From contig JAFALP010000030.1 of NCBI GenBank assembly GCA_019234175.1, positions 1 to 15,356 on the forward strand: a stretch of DNA of 15,356 nt, in the 5' to 3' direction. The translations under genes and the position numbers were made by a program. Positions within the stretch are counted from its first letter, which is position 1. Each line of letters starts with the position of its first letter. The notes under the pieces were generated by a model. It was not told the DNA's origin. It was given only the letters and a program-made list of their open reading frames with translations, and made no database searches. The stretch comes from Actinomycetota bacterium (GTDB lineage: Bacteria > Actinomycetota > Thermoleophilia > Gaiellales > Gaiellaceae). Below are positions 1 to 7,228 of this stretch, piece after piece.

Positions 1-23
1 GTTGGACGAGCCGACGTCGAAGT

Positions 24-30
24 AGGAAGG
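24..30 (+). promoter_or_regulatory. Ribosome binding site of the mscS-family gene
   Basis: AGGAAGG ends five bases before the ATG at 36. It is among the clearest Shine-Dalgarno sequences in the window and fixes that start. It contrasts with the divergent genes downstream, which have no such site. Confidence 0.75.
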
Positions 31-35
31 CCGCC

Positions 36-761
36 ATGCCCTTGTGGCACCGCATCGTCATCGCAGCAGCCGTCTTCCTCGCCGTGTGGATCCTCGAGCG
101 GGTCGTCGACCTGTGGCTGCGCCACAAGACGCTGCCGCCGGAGGCGAACACGCGCTACCGCGTGCTCCGCCGCAGCATCAGCACCGCCATCCTCGTCGTC
201 GGGCTCTTCTCCGCGCTGCTCGTCATCCCCGAGGTGCGCGCGCTCGCCGGCGGCCTCCTCGCCTCGTCGGCCGTCCTCGCGCTCGTCGTCGGCTTCGCCG
301 CTCAGGGGACGCTCTCGAACTTCGTCGCCGGGATCCTCATCGCCATCTCGCAGCCGGTGCGGCTCGGCGACCGCGTCAGCTATGCGGGCGTGGACGGCGT
401 CGTCGAGGAGATCGGCGTCACGTACACGTTCATCCGCGCGGCCGACGGGACGCGGCTCGTCGTGCCGAACAACAAGCTCGCCTCCGACACGATCCTCAAC
501 TCGACGATCCGCAACCGCGAGACGTTCGCCGAGGTGACGGTGCAGCTTCCGCTGGCGTGCGATCTCGCCGCGGCCGTCGACGCGCTGAACGAGGAGCTCG
601 CGGGCGAGCACGAACCGCACGTCGCCGTCATCGGTCTCGACGGCAACGCCACGGTGCGTCTGCGCGCCGCCGCGCCCGACGCGGCGAGTGCGCTTCGACT
701 GGAGAGCGAGCTCCGGCTGCGTGTGCATGGGCGCCTGCGCGCGCTCGGCGTGTTCGCATGA
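36..761 (+). CDS. mscS: MscS-family small-conductance mechanosensitive channel
   Basis: A 241-residue inner-membrane channel of the MscS family, which opens under membrane tension to release solutes on osmotic downshock. Hydrophobic helices lie at about residues 7-27 and 47-65. The pore-lining helix spans about 72-106 and contains the family pattern GFAAQGTLSNFVAG (86-99), followed by the amphipathic exit QPVRLGDRV. The beta domain follows, with the typical VPNNKL at 143-148 and an alpha/beta C-terminal domain. It is shorter than E. coli MscS (286 aa) but keeps the complete core. The ATG at 36 has a strong Shine-Dalgarno, AGGAAGG, five bases upstream. The stop overlaps the start of the PBP gene in an ATGA, so the two are probably translationally coupled. 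Family assignment is firm; ion selectivity cannot be read from the sequence. Confidence 0.93.
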   Translation: MPLWHRIVIAAAVFLAVWILERVVDLWLRHKTLPPEANTRYRVLRRSISTAILVVGLFSALLVIPEVRALAGGLLASSAVLALVVGFAAQGTLSNFVAGILIAISQPVRLGDRVSYAGVDGVVEEIGVTYTFIRAADGTRLVVPNNKLASDTILNSTIRNRETFAEVTVQLPLACDLAAAVDALNEELAGEHEPHVAVIGLDGNATVRLRAAAPDAASALRLESELRLRVHGRLRALGVFA

Positions 762-2875
762 GCGCGTACCGCAAGCGGAAGCGCCGGCAGAACGCGCGCC
801 GGCACGTCGTCCGCCGGCGGCTGATCATCATCGGGCTCGTCCTCTCGCCCTTCCTGCTCGTGGCGGCGACGCTCGGCGGCGAGGCGGCGTTCAGCTCGAG
901 CTGCGACCTCAGCGCGCTCCGGCCGGTGTCGGTCGGCCAGAACAGCGTCGTGTATGCGTCCGACGGGAGCGAGCTCGGCGTCATCCCCGCCGAGCGCAAC
1001 CGCACCCCCGTCTCCGCGAGCGAGATGAGCCCCTGGATTCCCCGGGCGACGGTCGCGATCGAGGACCGCCGCTTCTACGAGCACGGCGGCATCGACCCGA
1101 TCGGGATCGCGCGCGCGATCGTCGCCGATGTCGAAGCCGGGAAGATCGTGCAAGGCGGATCGACGATCACGCAAGAGCTCGTGCGCAACCTCTACCTGTC
1201 GCGCGCGCGGACGTTCCAGCGCAAGCTCACCGAAGCGTGCCTCGCCATCAAGCTCGGGCACGACTGGTCGAAGCAGCGCATCCTCACCGCGTATCTCAAC
1301 CAGATCTACTACGGCAACCATGCGTACGGGATCGAGGCGGCGGCGGAGACGTACTTCTCCGAGCCGGCGCGTTCGTTGACGCTCGACCAGGCGGCGCTGC
1401 TCGCAGGGCTGCCGCAGGCTCCGTCCGTTTACGACCCCTTCGTCAATGCGTCGGCGGCGCTCGTGCGGCGCGACGCCGTGCTGCACGCGATGCTCGTGAA
1501 CGGCGACATCTCCAAGTCGGAGTACGACGCCGCATATGCGATCCGGGCTCTCGGCCTGCACGCCGGCTCGCAGTACACCGCCATCCGCGAGCCGTACTTC
1601 TTCAGCTACGTCGAGGATCTCCTGCAGCAGGAGTACGGGACGAACACCGTGCGCGAAGGGGGGCTCAAGGTCTACACCACCATTCGCCCCGGCTTGCAGA
1701 ACGCGGCGAACGCCGCGGTCACGCACGTGCTGAACGAGCCGACCGATCCCGCGTCCGCGATCGTCGCCGTCGACCCCGCCACAGGCGCCATCCGTGCGAT
1801 GACGGCGGTGACGCCGGGCAAGACGGGCAACCAGTTCAACTTCGTCACGAGCGCTGCGCGCCAGCCGGGCTCGACGTTCAAGACGATCGCGCTCGCCACC
1901 GCCGTCTCGGAAGGAGTCGATCCGTTCACGACCGACTACCTCTCCGCCCCGTTCTACTACGCGCCGCTGAAGTGGAACGTGCAGACGTACGAGCACACGT
2001 ACAAGGGCGTGGAGTCGCTGGAGAGCGCGACGATCCAGTCCGACAACACCGTGTACGCGCGCCTCGCGCTCGACGTCGGCGCCCAGAACATCGTCGCGAT
2101 GGCGCGCAAGCTCGGCATCCGCACGTCGCCGCTGACGCCGAACCCGTCGATCGCGCTCGGCGCAGAGAGCGTGACGCCGCTCGAAGAGGCGAGCGCATAT
2201 GCGACGCTCGCAGCGCAGGGGATCTATTCGAAGCCGATGGCGATCACGAAGGTCGTCCTGCCCGACGGCAAGGTGGACACGGACGCGGGCTGGGGCAAGC
2301 CGCAGCGGCAGCGCGTCATTCCCGACTGGGTGGCGAGCACGGTGACGCAGGTGCTGGAGCAGAACATGCTGTACGGGACAGGGACCGGCGCGCACGTGTC
2401 CGGCCGCACCGACGCCGGAAAGACGGGGACGACGGACAACTACGCCGACGCGTGGTTCTCGGGATACACGCCGACACTCGAGGCGACGGTGTGGATCGGG
2501 TATCCGCAGGGCGAGATCCCGATGCTCGACGTGCACGGGATCGCCGTCTCCGGGCCGACGTTCCCGGCGGACATCTGGCACCTGTTCATGGAGTCGGCGA
2601 CGGCAGGCAGGCCGAACGTCGACTTTCCGGCGCCGAGGACGAAGCCGGTGTGGCAGAACTGGCACGGCCAGTACGAGTACGGGCTCGCCTATTCGACGTC
2701 GACTGCGACGACGACGGTCTCGACCCCGGTCGCGAAGCCGACGCCCTCCACGACCGCGACCGTGGTGGAGCCGACGACGACGGCAGCTCTTCCGACGGTG
2801 ACGGCCGCACCTCCGCCGACGGTCACGACCGCGCCGCCGGACACGACGATTCAGACGCAGACGACGACGCCCTAG
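758..2875 (+). CDS. ponA: Class A penicillin-binding protein (bifunctional glycosyltransferase/transpeptidase)
   Basis: A 705-residue enzyme that polymerises lipid II and cross-links peptidoglycan outside the membrane. It has a basic cytoplasmic N-terminus (RKRKRRQNARR), one transmembrane anchor at about 22-40, then a GT51 domain. That domain carries EDRRFYEHGG (102-111, catalytic Glu102), QGGSTITQE (132-140), RKLTE (155-159, second Glu159) and the YLNQIYYG region (179-186). The transpeptidase domain has all three penicillin-binding motifs: STFK (nucleophile Ser372, Lys375), SDN (428-430) and KTGT (555-558). Residues from about 646 to the end form a Thr/Pro/Val-rich low-complexity tail with no PASTA domain. 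The ATG at 758 lies in the ATGA overlap with the mscS-family gene. An open frame extends upstream to 44 but only reads through that gene. The stop shares CTAG with the convergent kinase gene. Confidence 0.96.
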   Translation: MSAYRKRKRRQNARRHVVRRRLIIIGLVLSPFLLVAATLGGEAAFSSSCDLSALRPVSVGQNSVVYASDGSELGVIPAERNRTPVSASEMSPWIPRATVAIEDRRFYEHGGIDPIGIARAIVADVEAGKIVQGGSTITQELVRNLYLSRARTFQRKLTEACLAIKLGHDWSKQRILTAYLNQIYYGNHAYGIEAAAETYFSEPARSLTLDQAALLAGLPQAPSVYDPFVNASAALVRRDAVLHAMLVNGDISKSEYDAAYAIRALGLHAGSQYTAIREPYFFSYVEDLLQQEYGTNTVREGGLKVYTTIRPGLQNAANAAVTHVLNEPTDPASAIVAVDPATGAIRAMTAVTPGKTGNQFNFVTSAARQPGSTFKTIALATAVSEGVDPFTTDYLSAPFYYAPLKWNVQTYEHTYKGVESLESATIQSDNTVYARLALDVGAQNIVAMARKLGIRTSPLTPNPSIALGAESVTPLEEASAYATLAAQGIYSKPMAITKVVLPDGKVDTDAGWGKPQRQRVIPDWVASTVTQVLEQNMLYGTGTGAHVSGRTDAGKTGTTDNYADAWFSGYTPTLEATVWIGYPQGEIPMLDVHGIAVSGPTFPADIWHLFMESATAGRPNVDFPAPRTKPVWQNWHGQYEYGLAYSTSTATTTVSTPVAKPTPSTTATVVEPTTTAALPTVTAAPPPTVTTAPPDTTIQTQTTTP

Positions 2876-3174
2876 GTCGTCGTCGCCGGTGCCGTTGTGG
2901 TGTCGGTCGTCGGCGGCGCCTGCGTGGTCGTCGTCGGCGGTAGGACCGTCGTCACCACGGTCGTCGGCGGCGGCGGCGGAGGCGGCGTGCGGTGCGTCGT
3001 CGTGAACGGCCGCGTCGTCGTGGGCGGCCGCGTCGTGGTCGTAGGCGTCGTCGTGGTCGGAGCCGTCGTGCTCGTCGTCGGCGCCTGCGTCGTCGTCGGC
3101 GTCGAGCGCGTGTGCGTCTTCCGCGTGGAGGTCGCCGGCAGCGTGGCCGGTGTCGCCGGTGCGTCGCCCGGCCG
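2693..3174. repeat. Low-complexity ACG/CGT trinucleotide tract encoding two facing Thr/Pro-rich tails
   Basis: The last 60 or so codons of the PBP gene (+) and the last 100 or so of the kinase gene (-) are mostly Thr and Pro codons (ACG, ACC, CCG). The + strand therefore reads as ACG-rich up to the shared stop and as CGT/GGT-rich after it. The run of seven prolines in the kinase corresponds to a GGC-type repeat near 2966-2985. The tract is roughly an imperfect inverted repeat centred on the junction. Such tracts are prone to slippage, so tail length probably differs between relatives. Confidence 0.6.
2862..2885. terminator. Symmetrical dyad at the PBP/kinase convergent stops, possible bidirectional terminator
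   Basis: Bases 2862-2869 (CGACGACG) pair perfectly with 2878-2885 (CGTCGTCG). After one mismatch (2870/2877) the dyad closes on the palindrome CCTAGG (2871-2876), which contains both stop codons. There is no T-tract, so a classical intrinsic terminator is not shown. The dyad may simply be a by-product of Thr codons on both strands. Confidence 0.35.
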
Positions 3175-4104
3175 CGTGACGACGTAGGCGAGCGCGGCGC
3201 CGGCGAGCGCAAGCAGCAGGAGGAGCGCGACTGCGAGGACCGGGCCTGCGCGCCGACGCCGGCGCGGCGGCGGTCCGGCGGCCGGCATGACGCGCGTCGC
3301 ATCCTCGGCGGCGAACGACGGCGTCGCGAGGACGGCGTCGCCGAGCTCCGGCCGCAGCGCCGGGTCCTTCGCGAGCGCAGCGTCGGCGGTGGCGGCGAGG
3401 TCGGGCGGTGCGTCCCGGCGGATGTCGGCGACGCGCGGCGGCAGGTCGTCGCGATGGCGAACCACGAGCGTGAACGGGTCGTCCGACTCGAACGGGAGCC
3501 GGCCCGTCAGCATCCGGAAGAGCAGCACGCCGAACGAGTAGACGTCGCTCGCCGCCGTCGCGGGGAGGCCCGCGGCCTGCTCCGGCGAGATGTACGCGGC
3601 GGTTCCGAGCACGGTCCCGGCCTCGGTCAGCGTCCCGTCGCCGGCGGCCATGCGTGCGATGCCGAAGTCGGCGAGCTTCGCACGGCCCTCCTCGTCGAAG
3701 AGGACGTTGGACGGCTTCAGGTCGCGATGCACGACCCCGCGCGCGTGCGCGTGCGCGAGCCCGGACGCGATCTCGGCCGAGATGCGCCGCGTGTCGTCGT
3801 CGGCGAGTCGTCCCTTCGCGCGCAGGACATCCTCGAGCGTGCCGCCGCGCAGGTACTCGAGCACCATGAACGGCCTGCCGTCCGCTTCGCCGTAGTCGTA
3901 CAGCTGCGTCACGTTCGGATGCCCGAGTGCGGCGACGGCGCGCGCCTCGCGGTCGAAGCGCGCGATGTCCTCGTTCGGTGCGAGCAGCTTCAGCGCGACC
4001 TCGCGGCCGAGCTCGAGGTCGGTTGCGCGCCATACCTCGGACATGCCGCCCCGGCCGAGGAGCGTGTCGAGGCGGTAGCGGCCCGCGATGAGGGTCTCCG
4101 CCAT
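2872..4104 (-). CDS. Transmembrane Ser/Thr protein kinase, PknB-like, without PASTA domains
   Basis: A 410-residue Hanks-type kinase. The cytoplasmic catalytic domain (about 8-255) carries the glycine loop GRGGMSEV (17-24), the ATP-anchoring Lys39 in VALK, HRDLKPSN (126-133, catalytic Asp128), DFG (146-148), a Thr-rich activation loop (TLTEAGTVLGTAAY) and SPE (173-175). An Arg-rich juxtamembrane stretch (RRRRR, 281-285) precedes one transmembrane helix (about 288-309). The outer part, about 100 residues, is almost only Thr and Pro, including a run of seven prolines, where PknB/PrkC would carry PASTA repeats. The ATG at 4104 sits six bases downstream of a TAACGT -10 candidate with no Shine-Dalgarno, suggesting a leaderless mRNA. 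It converges on the PBP gene, so a role in cell-wall control is plausible but inferred. Confidence 0.95.
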   Translation of the reverse strand: MAETLIAGRYRLDTLLGRGGMSEVWRATDLELGREVALKLLAPNEDIARFDREARAVAALGHPNVTQLYDYGEADGRPFMVLEYLRGGTLEDVLRAKGRLADDDTRRISAEIASGLAHAHARGVVHRDLKPSNVLFDEEGRAKLADFGIARMAAGDGTLTEAGTVLGTAAYISPEQAAGLPATAASDVYSFGVLLFRMLTGRLPFESDDPFTLVVRHRDDLPPRVADIRRDAPPDLAATADAALAKDPALRPELGDAVLATPSFAAEDATRVMPAAGPPPRRRRRAGPVLAVALLLLLALAGAALAYVVTRPGDAPATPATLPATSTRKTHTRSTPTTTQAPTTSTTAPTTTTPTTTTRPPTTTRPFTTTHRTPPPPPPPTTVVTTVLPPTTTTQAPPTTDTTTAPATTT

Positions 4105-4109
4105 CGAGT

Positions 4110-4116
4110 TACGTTA
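4110..4116. promoter_or_regulatory. Overlapping divergent -10 elements (TACGTTA) between the kinase gene and moeA
   Basis: TACGTTA gives TACGTT on the + strand (4110-4115), 11 bases before the moeA GTG, and TAACGT on the - strand (4116-4111), six bases before the kinase ATG. Only 22 bases separate the two start codons and neither has a Shine-Dalgarno, so transcription should begin at or within a few bases of both starts. An inverted pair ACGTT (4111-4115) / AACGT (4124-4128) overlaps the element and could be an operator, but its arms are only 5 bp. No convincing -35 is visible on either side. Confidence 0.5.
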
Positions 4117-4126
4117 TGGGCGCAAC

Positions 4127-5311
4127 GTGGCGCCTTTACTCACAGTCGCGGAAGCGCAGGCCCGGGTCCTCGCCGCGGTCGTGCCGCTTCCGTCGGAGCC
4201 CGTCCCGCTCGCGCGCGCCGCCGGCCGCGTCACCGCGGCGCCCGCGCTCGCGCGCGTCGACCTGCCGCCGTTCCCCAGCTCGGCGATGGACGGGTTCGCG
4301 GTCCGCGCCGCCGACACGCCGGGAACGCTTGCCGTCGTCGGCGAGGCCGCCGCCGGCAGCCCGGCCGGCCGGACACTCGCCGCCGGTGAGGCGATCGCCA
4401 TCTCCACCGGCGGCGTCGTCCCCGACGGAGCCGACGCCGTTGTCCCGATTGAAAACGTTGTCCAGATCGGCAACGGGGTCGAGGTGGAGGGGGTCGGCGC
4501 GGGCGCGCACGTCCGGCCGCGCGGCGGGGACGTGCACGCGGGCGATCCCGTCATCGCGGCAGGCGTCCGTCTCGGGCCCGCGCAGCTGGGCGCGCTCGCC
4601 GCCGCTGGGTTCGACGCGATCGAGTGCGCCCGCCGCCCGCGCGTCGCCGTGCTCGCCACCGGCACCGAGCTCGTCGCGCCGGGGGCGCCGCTCGGTCCCG
4701 GCCAGGTGTACGAGGCGAACGCGCTCATGCTCACCGCTGTGCTCGCCGCCGCCGGCGCCGACGTCGAGGCGCTGCCGCCGGCGGCGGACGACGAGGCGTC
4801 GCACCGAGCCGCGCTCGAGCGCGGGCTGGAGGCGGACGTCCTCGTCACGTCGGGCGGCGTCTCCGTCGGGCCGCACGACCTCGTTCGCCGGATCGAGGCC
4901 GAGCTCGGCGTCGAGGAGATCTTCTGGCAGGTGGCGATGCGGCCCGGGAAGCCGGTCGCCTTCGGCGTCCGCGGGCGGACGCTCGTCTTCGGCCTCCCCG
5001 GCAACCCCGTGTCGTCGCTCGTCGGCTGCGAGCTGTTCGTGAGGCCCGCCGTGCGGGCGCTGCAGGGGCTCGCCGATCCGCTCCCGGGCTACGAGAGCGG
5101 CCGGCTGGCGTCGCCGCTGCGCCGCAATTCGGCGCGGGACGACTTCGTCCGGGCGGTCGCGTCCGGCGACGGCACGCTCACGCCGCTTGCCGGCCAGGAG
5201 TCGCACATGATCGTCCGTGCGGCCGCGGCCAACGCGCTCGTCCACGTCGAGCGCGGCGACGGCGAGCTGGCGGCCGGCGCCGACGTGCGCTGGCTCCCGC
5301 TCGGCTACTAG
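4127..5311 (+). CDS. moeA: Molybdopterin molybdenumtransferase MoeA
   Basis: A 394-residue cytoplasmic enzyme that inserts molybdate into adenylylated molybdopterin, the last step of molybdenum cofactor synthesis. The MoeA N-terminal region carries SSAMDGFAVR (51-60, with the conserved Asp55) and the STGGVVPDGADAVV region (93-106). The MoCF-binding domain carries VLATGTELV (175-183), TSGGVSVGPHD (241-251), RPGKPVAFG (272-280) and GLPGNPVSS (289-297). A C-terminal beta domain completes the family layout at near-normal length. I chose the GTG at 4127 because the protein then begins at the family-typical LLTVAEAQ. The in-frame ATG at 4088 would run back across the kinase start and adds no conserved residues. 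The stop shares CTAG with the convergent M28-like gene. The partner genes moaC and moaB lie about 6 kb downstream. Confidence 0.95.
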   Translation: MAPLLTVAEAQARVLAAVVPLPSEPVPLARAAGRVTAAPALARVDLPPFPSSAMDGFAVRAADTPGTLAVVGEAAAGSPAGRTLAAGEAIAISTGGVVPDGADAVVPIENVVQIGNGVEVEGVGAGAHVRPRGGDVHAGDPVIAAGVRLGPAQLGALAAAGFDAIECARRPRVAVLATGTELVAPGAPLGPGQVYEANALMLTAVLAAAGADVEALPPAADDEASHRAALERGLEADVLVTSGGVSVGPHDLVRRIEAELGVEEIFWQVAMRPGKPVAFGVRGRTLVFGLPGNPVSSLVGCELFVRPAVRALQGLADPLPGYESGRLASPLRRNSARDDFVRAVASGDGTLTPLAGQESHMIVRAAAANALVHVERGDGELAAGADVRWLPLGY

Positions 5312-7170
5312 GGCACGGCGCGCCGCTCTGCCGCCTCGGCCAGGTGGCGCCGGCGGGCGATGACGATCCGCCGCACCGTCTCCCGGATCGGGCCGCGCGG
5401 CGGCCGCTCGGACGCGGCCGGGTAGGGCGCGTACCGGCCGGCCGAGATGGCGACCAGCTGCCCGGCGGCGGCGGCCCAGGCGAGCGCGATGACGAAGCCG
5501 GACGCGGGGGCGTAGCCGAGGGTCACCAGCCACGCGATGTACCAGAGGGCGTCGAGGCCGAGGCCGTACCGGCCTGCGAACGACCAGACGAGCAGGGCCG
5601 GGCCGGCGAATCCGGCCAGGAGGACGGCCGTCCGCAGGGCAAGGTTCCGACCGCGTACCTGCGGCAGCCAGAGCCACAGATGGAGCGACGGGAGCACGAA
5701 GATGAGTGCGAACGGGTAGGTGGCGACGACGAGGACGGCGACGACGGCCAGCGCCAGGAGCGCTCCTGCGTGCCCGGCCAGCTCCTCCTCGGGCTCCACC
5801 GGGCGGCGCGGGACGAGCGTGTGGCGCGCGACGATCCAGGCGAGGCCGGCGAGGATGGCGACGCCGACGAGGGCCGCCGCCGGCCAGTGCACGTCGGCGA
5901 GCGACGGCGGCCGCGCCGAGCCGTCTGGCCAGGCGCCGGCGGCGCCGAAGAGCGCGAAGACGCCGCCGCAGAAGGCCCAGAAGACGAGCCGGCTGCGGTA
6001 GCTCCGGAGCGCCGGCGCGATCGGGATCCGGCGGCGGCGGCAGCGCGCGAACAGGTCGACGGCGGCGACGAGGAACGGCAGGAGCATGGCCACGAGCACG
6101 ATCTCGATCGCCCAGCCGCGCACGATCCGGCTGCCGAGGAAGACGTAGCTGGACGGCCCGGGCGAGAGGGCGATGCCCTGCTCGAGCGCGTCCACGACGT
6201 TCTGGGTAGCTCTCCCGATCTGGCCCAGGCGGGCCGCGTCCAGGGCGGTGGGGACGTCGCCGATTCCCTCCTGCGGGCGGTCCGGCGATGTCGTCACCGT
6301 CACCGCCGGGACGCCGCGGGCCACGAACGGCGCCTGTTCGTAGGCGCTGTAGGGGAATGCGAGGTCGACGAGCTGGCGGAGGGCGCTCGCCCGCTGCGGC
6401 TCCGCCCCGGTCTGCGCCGCCAGCTGGGCCCGGACCGTCTCGACGAGGCCGGAGGCGGGGGAGCGTGCGGTGTCCCCGGTGAGGATCAGACGCGGCAGTC
6501 CGCGCCCGGCGATGGCGTCGAGGTCGATGACGGCGATGACGTCCTGGCGCTCGGGCGAGTGGGCGGCGAATGCGGCCGCGCCGGCTGCGCCGTCGGTGGC
6601 CCCGTCCGTGGACAGGAACAGGAGCGAGTACGGCAGCGTCAGCTTGGCGGCGCCGCCGGCCGGGGCGTACGCCCGCGCCAGCTCGATCAGGGCGGCCGTC
6701 CCGGAGGCGTTGTCGTCGGCGCCGTCGCCCGTGCCGGTGTCGTCCCGGTGGGCGAGGATGACGATTGTCTTGTGGGAGAGCCCTCGCTTCTGGGCGACGA
6801 GGTTGACCAGGTGCAGGCGGCCGCGGCCCGGGACGCCGACGGAGAAGTGCTCGGCGCGGACGTCGTAGCCGTACGGCGTCAGCTGGCGGGTGAACCAGCG
6901 GGCGGCGGCATCTGCCGGGCCGGTGCCGGGGACGCGGCTGGGGTAGCCGAGCGCGAGCTGCGAGGCGAGGGCCTCCGCATCGCCGCGGTCGAAGGCGGCG
7001 GGAAGGTTCGGCGGCTGCAGGGCGGTCGGCCGGGCGACGCTGAACGCAAGCACGAGCAGGGGCAGGCCGACGAGCAGCCAGGTGCCGCGGTACAGGCGGC
7101 CGTTCACCGGCCGATCGAGGGAGCCGCGCCGCGGACGGCGCCGCACCGGCGCGGGCGGGACGGCAGCCAC
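5308..7170 (-). CDS. Multi-pass membrane protein with an M28-type peptidase domain, active site apparently degenerate
   Basis: A 620-residue protein. A transmembrane helix at about 29-46 is followed by an M28-like domain (about 60-335) that should lie outside the membrane, then six or seven hydrophobic helices (about 353-375, 393-413, 428-448, 467-492, 511-531, 537-577) and a basic cytoplasmic tail. AHRDD (140-144; ligand candidate His141), GADDNASG (150-157; bridging candidate Asp153) and IDLDAIAG (215-222; Asp218) match M28 metal-site motifs. However, the segment normally containing the catalytic Glu-Glu pair reads TDGATDG (188-194), and the usual His before the PF of GVPA is Gln279 (EQAPF). 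One zinc site and the general base thus appear lost. The start is a GTG at 7170, eight bases below a TACTAT -10, with no Shine-Dalgarno. It is divergent from the two-component genes. An active but divergent peptidase remains possible. Confidence 0.85.
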   Translation of the reverse strand: MAAVPPAPVRRRPRRGSLDRPVNGRLYRGTWLLVGLPLLVLAFSVARPTALQPPNLPAAFDRGDAEALASQLALGYPSRVPGTGPADAAARWFTRQLTPYGYDVRAEHFSVGVPGRGRLHLVNLVAQKRGLSHKTIVILAHRDDTGTGDGADDNASGTAALIELARAYAPAGGAAKLTLPYSLLFLSTDGATDGAAGAAAFAAHSPERQDVIAVIDLDAIAGRGLPRLILTGDTARSPASGLVETVRAQLAAQTGAEPQRASALRQLVDLAFPYSAYEQAPFVARGVPAVTVTTSPDRPQEGIGDVPTALDAARLGQIGRATQNVVDALEQGIALSPGPSSYVFLGSRIVRGWAIEIVLVAMLLPFLVAAVDLFARCRRRRIPIAPALRSYRSRLVFWAFCGGVFALFGAAGAWPDGSARPPSLADVHWPAAALVGVAILAGLAWIVARHTLVPRRPVEPEEELAGHAGALLALAVVAVLVVATYPFALIFVLPSLHLWLWLPQVRGRNLALRTAVLLAGFAGPALLVWSFAGRYGLGLDALWYIAWLVTLGYAPASGFVIALAWAAAAGQLVAISAGRYAPYPAASERPPRGPIRETVRRIVIARRRHLAEAAERRAVP

Positions 7171-7177
7171 GGCGCTC

Positions 7178-7184
7178 TATAGTA
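7178..7184. promoter_or_regulatory. Overlapping divergent -10 elements (TATAGTA) between the M28-like gene and the response regulator
   Basis: TATAGTA reads as TATAGT on the + strand (7178-7183), leading to the response regulator with a leader of roughly 35-40 bases. On the - strand it reads as TACTAT (7184-7179), eight bases before the GTG of the M28-like gene, which should give a leaderless mRNA. It is the most AT-rich point of the surroundings. No clear -35 hexamer is visible. One shared element would couple expression of the membrane protein and the two-component system. Confidence 0.6.
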
Positions 7185-7228
7185 GGACGCGGATCCGGCA
7201 GGCTCCCTGTTTTCCCGTGAAATCGACG

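Noticed and set aside
2..25. Open frame ending in TAG at 23-25 (LDEPTSK) as the 3' end of an upstream gene
   Set aside because: Only seven codons are visible and other frames are open too. The LDEPTS match to an ABC Walker B is likely chance, because such a protein would not end there.
380..4033. Long minus-strand open frame opposite the mscS-family and PBP genes
   Set aside because: Arg-rich low-complexity translation with no recognisable fold; it is antisense to real genes and a by-product of high GC.
4088..4126. Upstream ATG as the start of moeA
   Set aside because: It would overlap the kinase coding start and the promoter heptamer, and adds 13 residues absent from the MoeA family pattern.
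4119..4134. GGCGC / GCGCC stem around the moeA GTG start
   Set aside because: Five GC pairs are expected often by chance here, and a near-leaderless mRNA would include only part of it.
5316..5325. Palindrome CGGCGCGCCG after the moeA stop as a terminator
   Set aside because: It leaves only a three-base stem once a loop is allowed and is unremarkable in DNA of this GC content.
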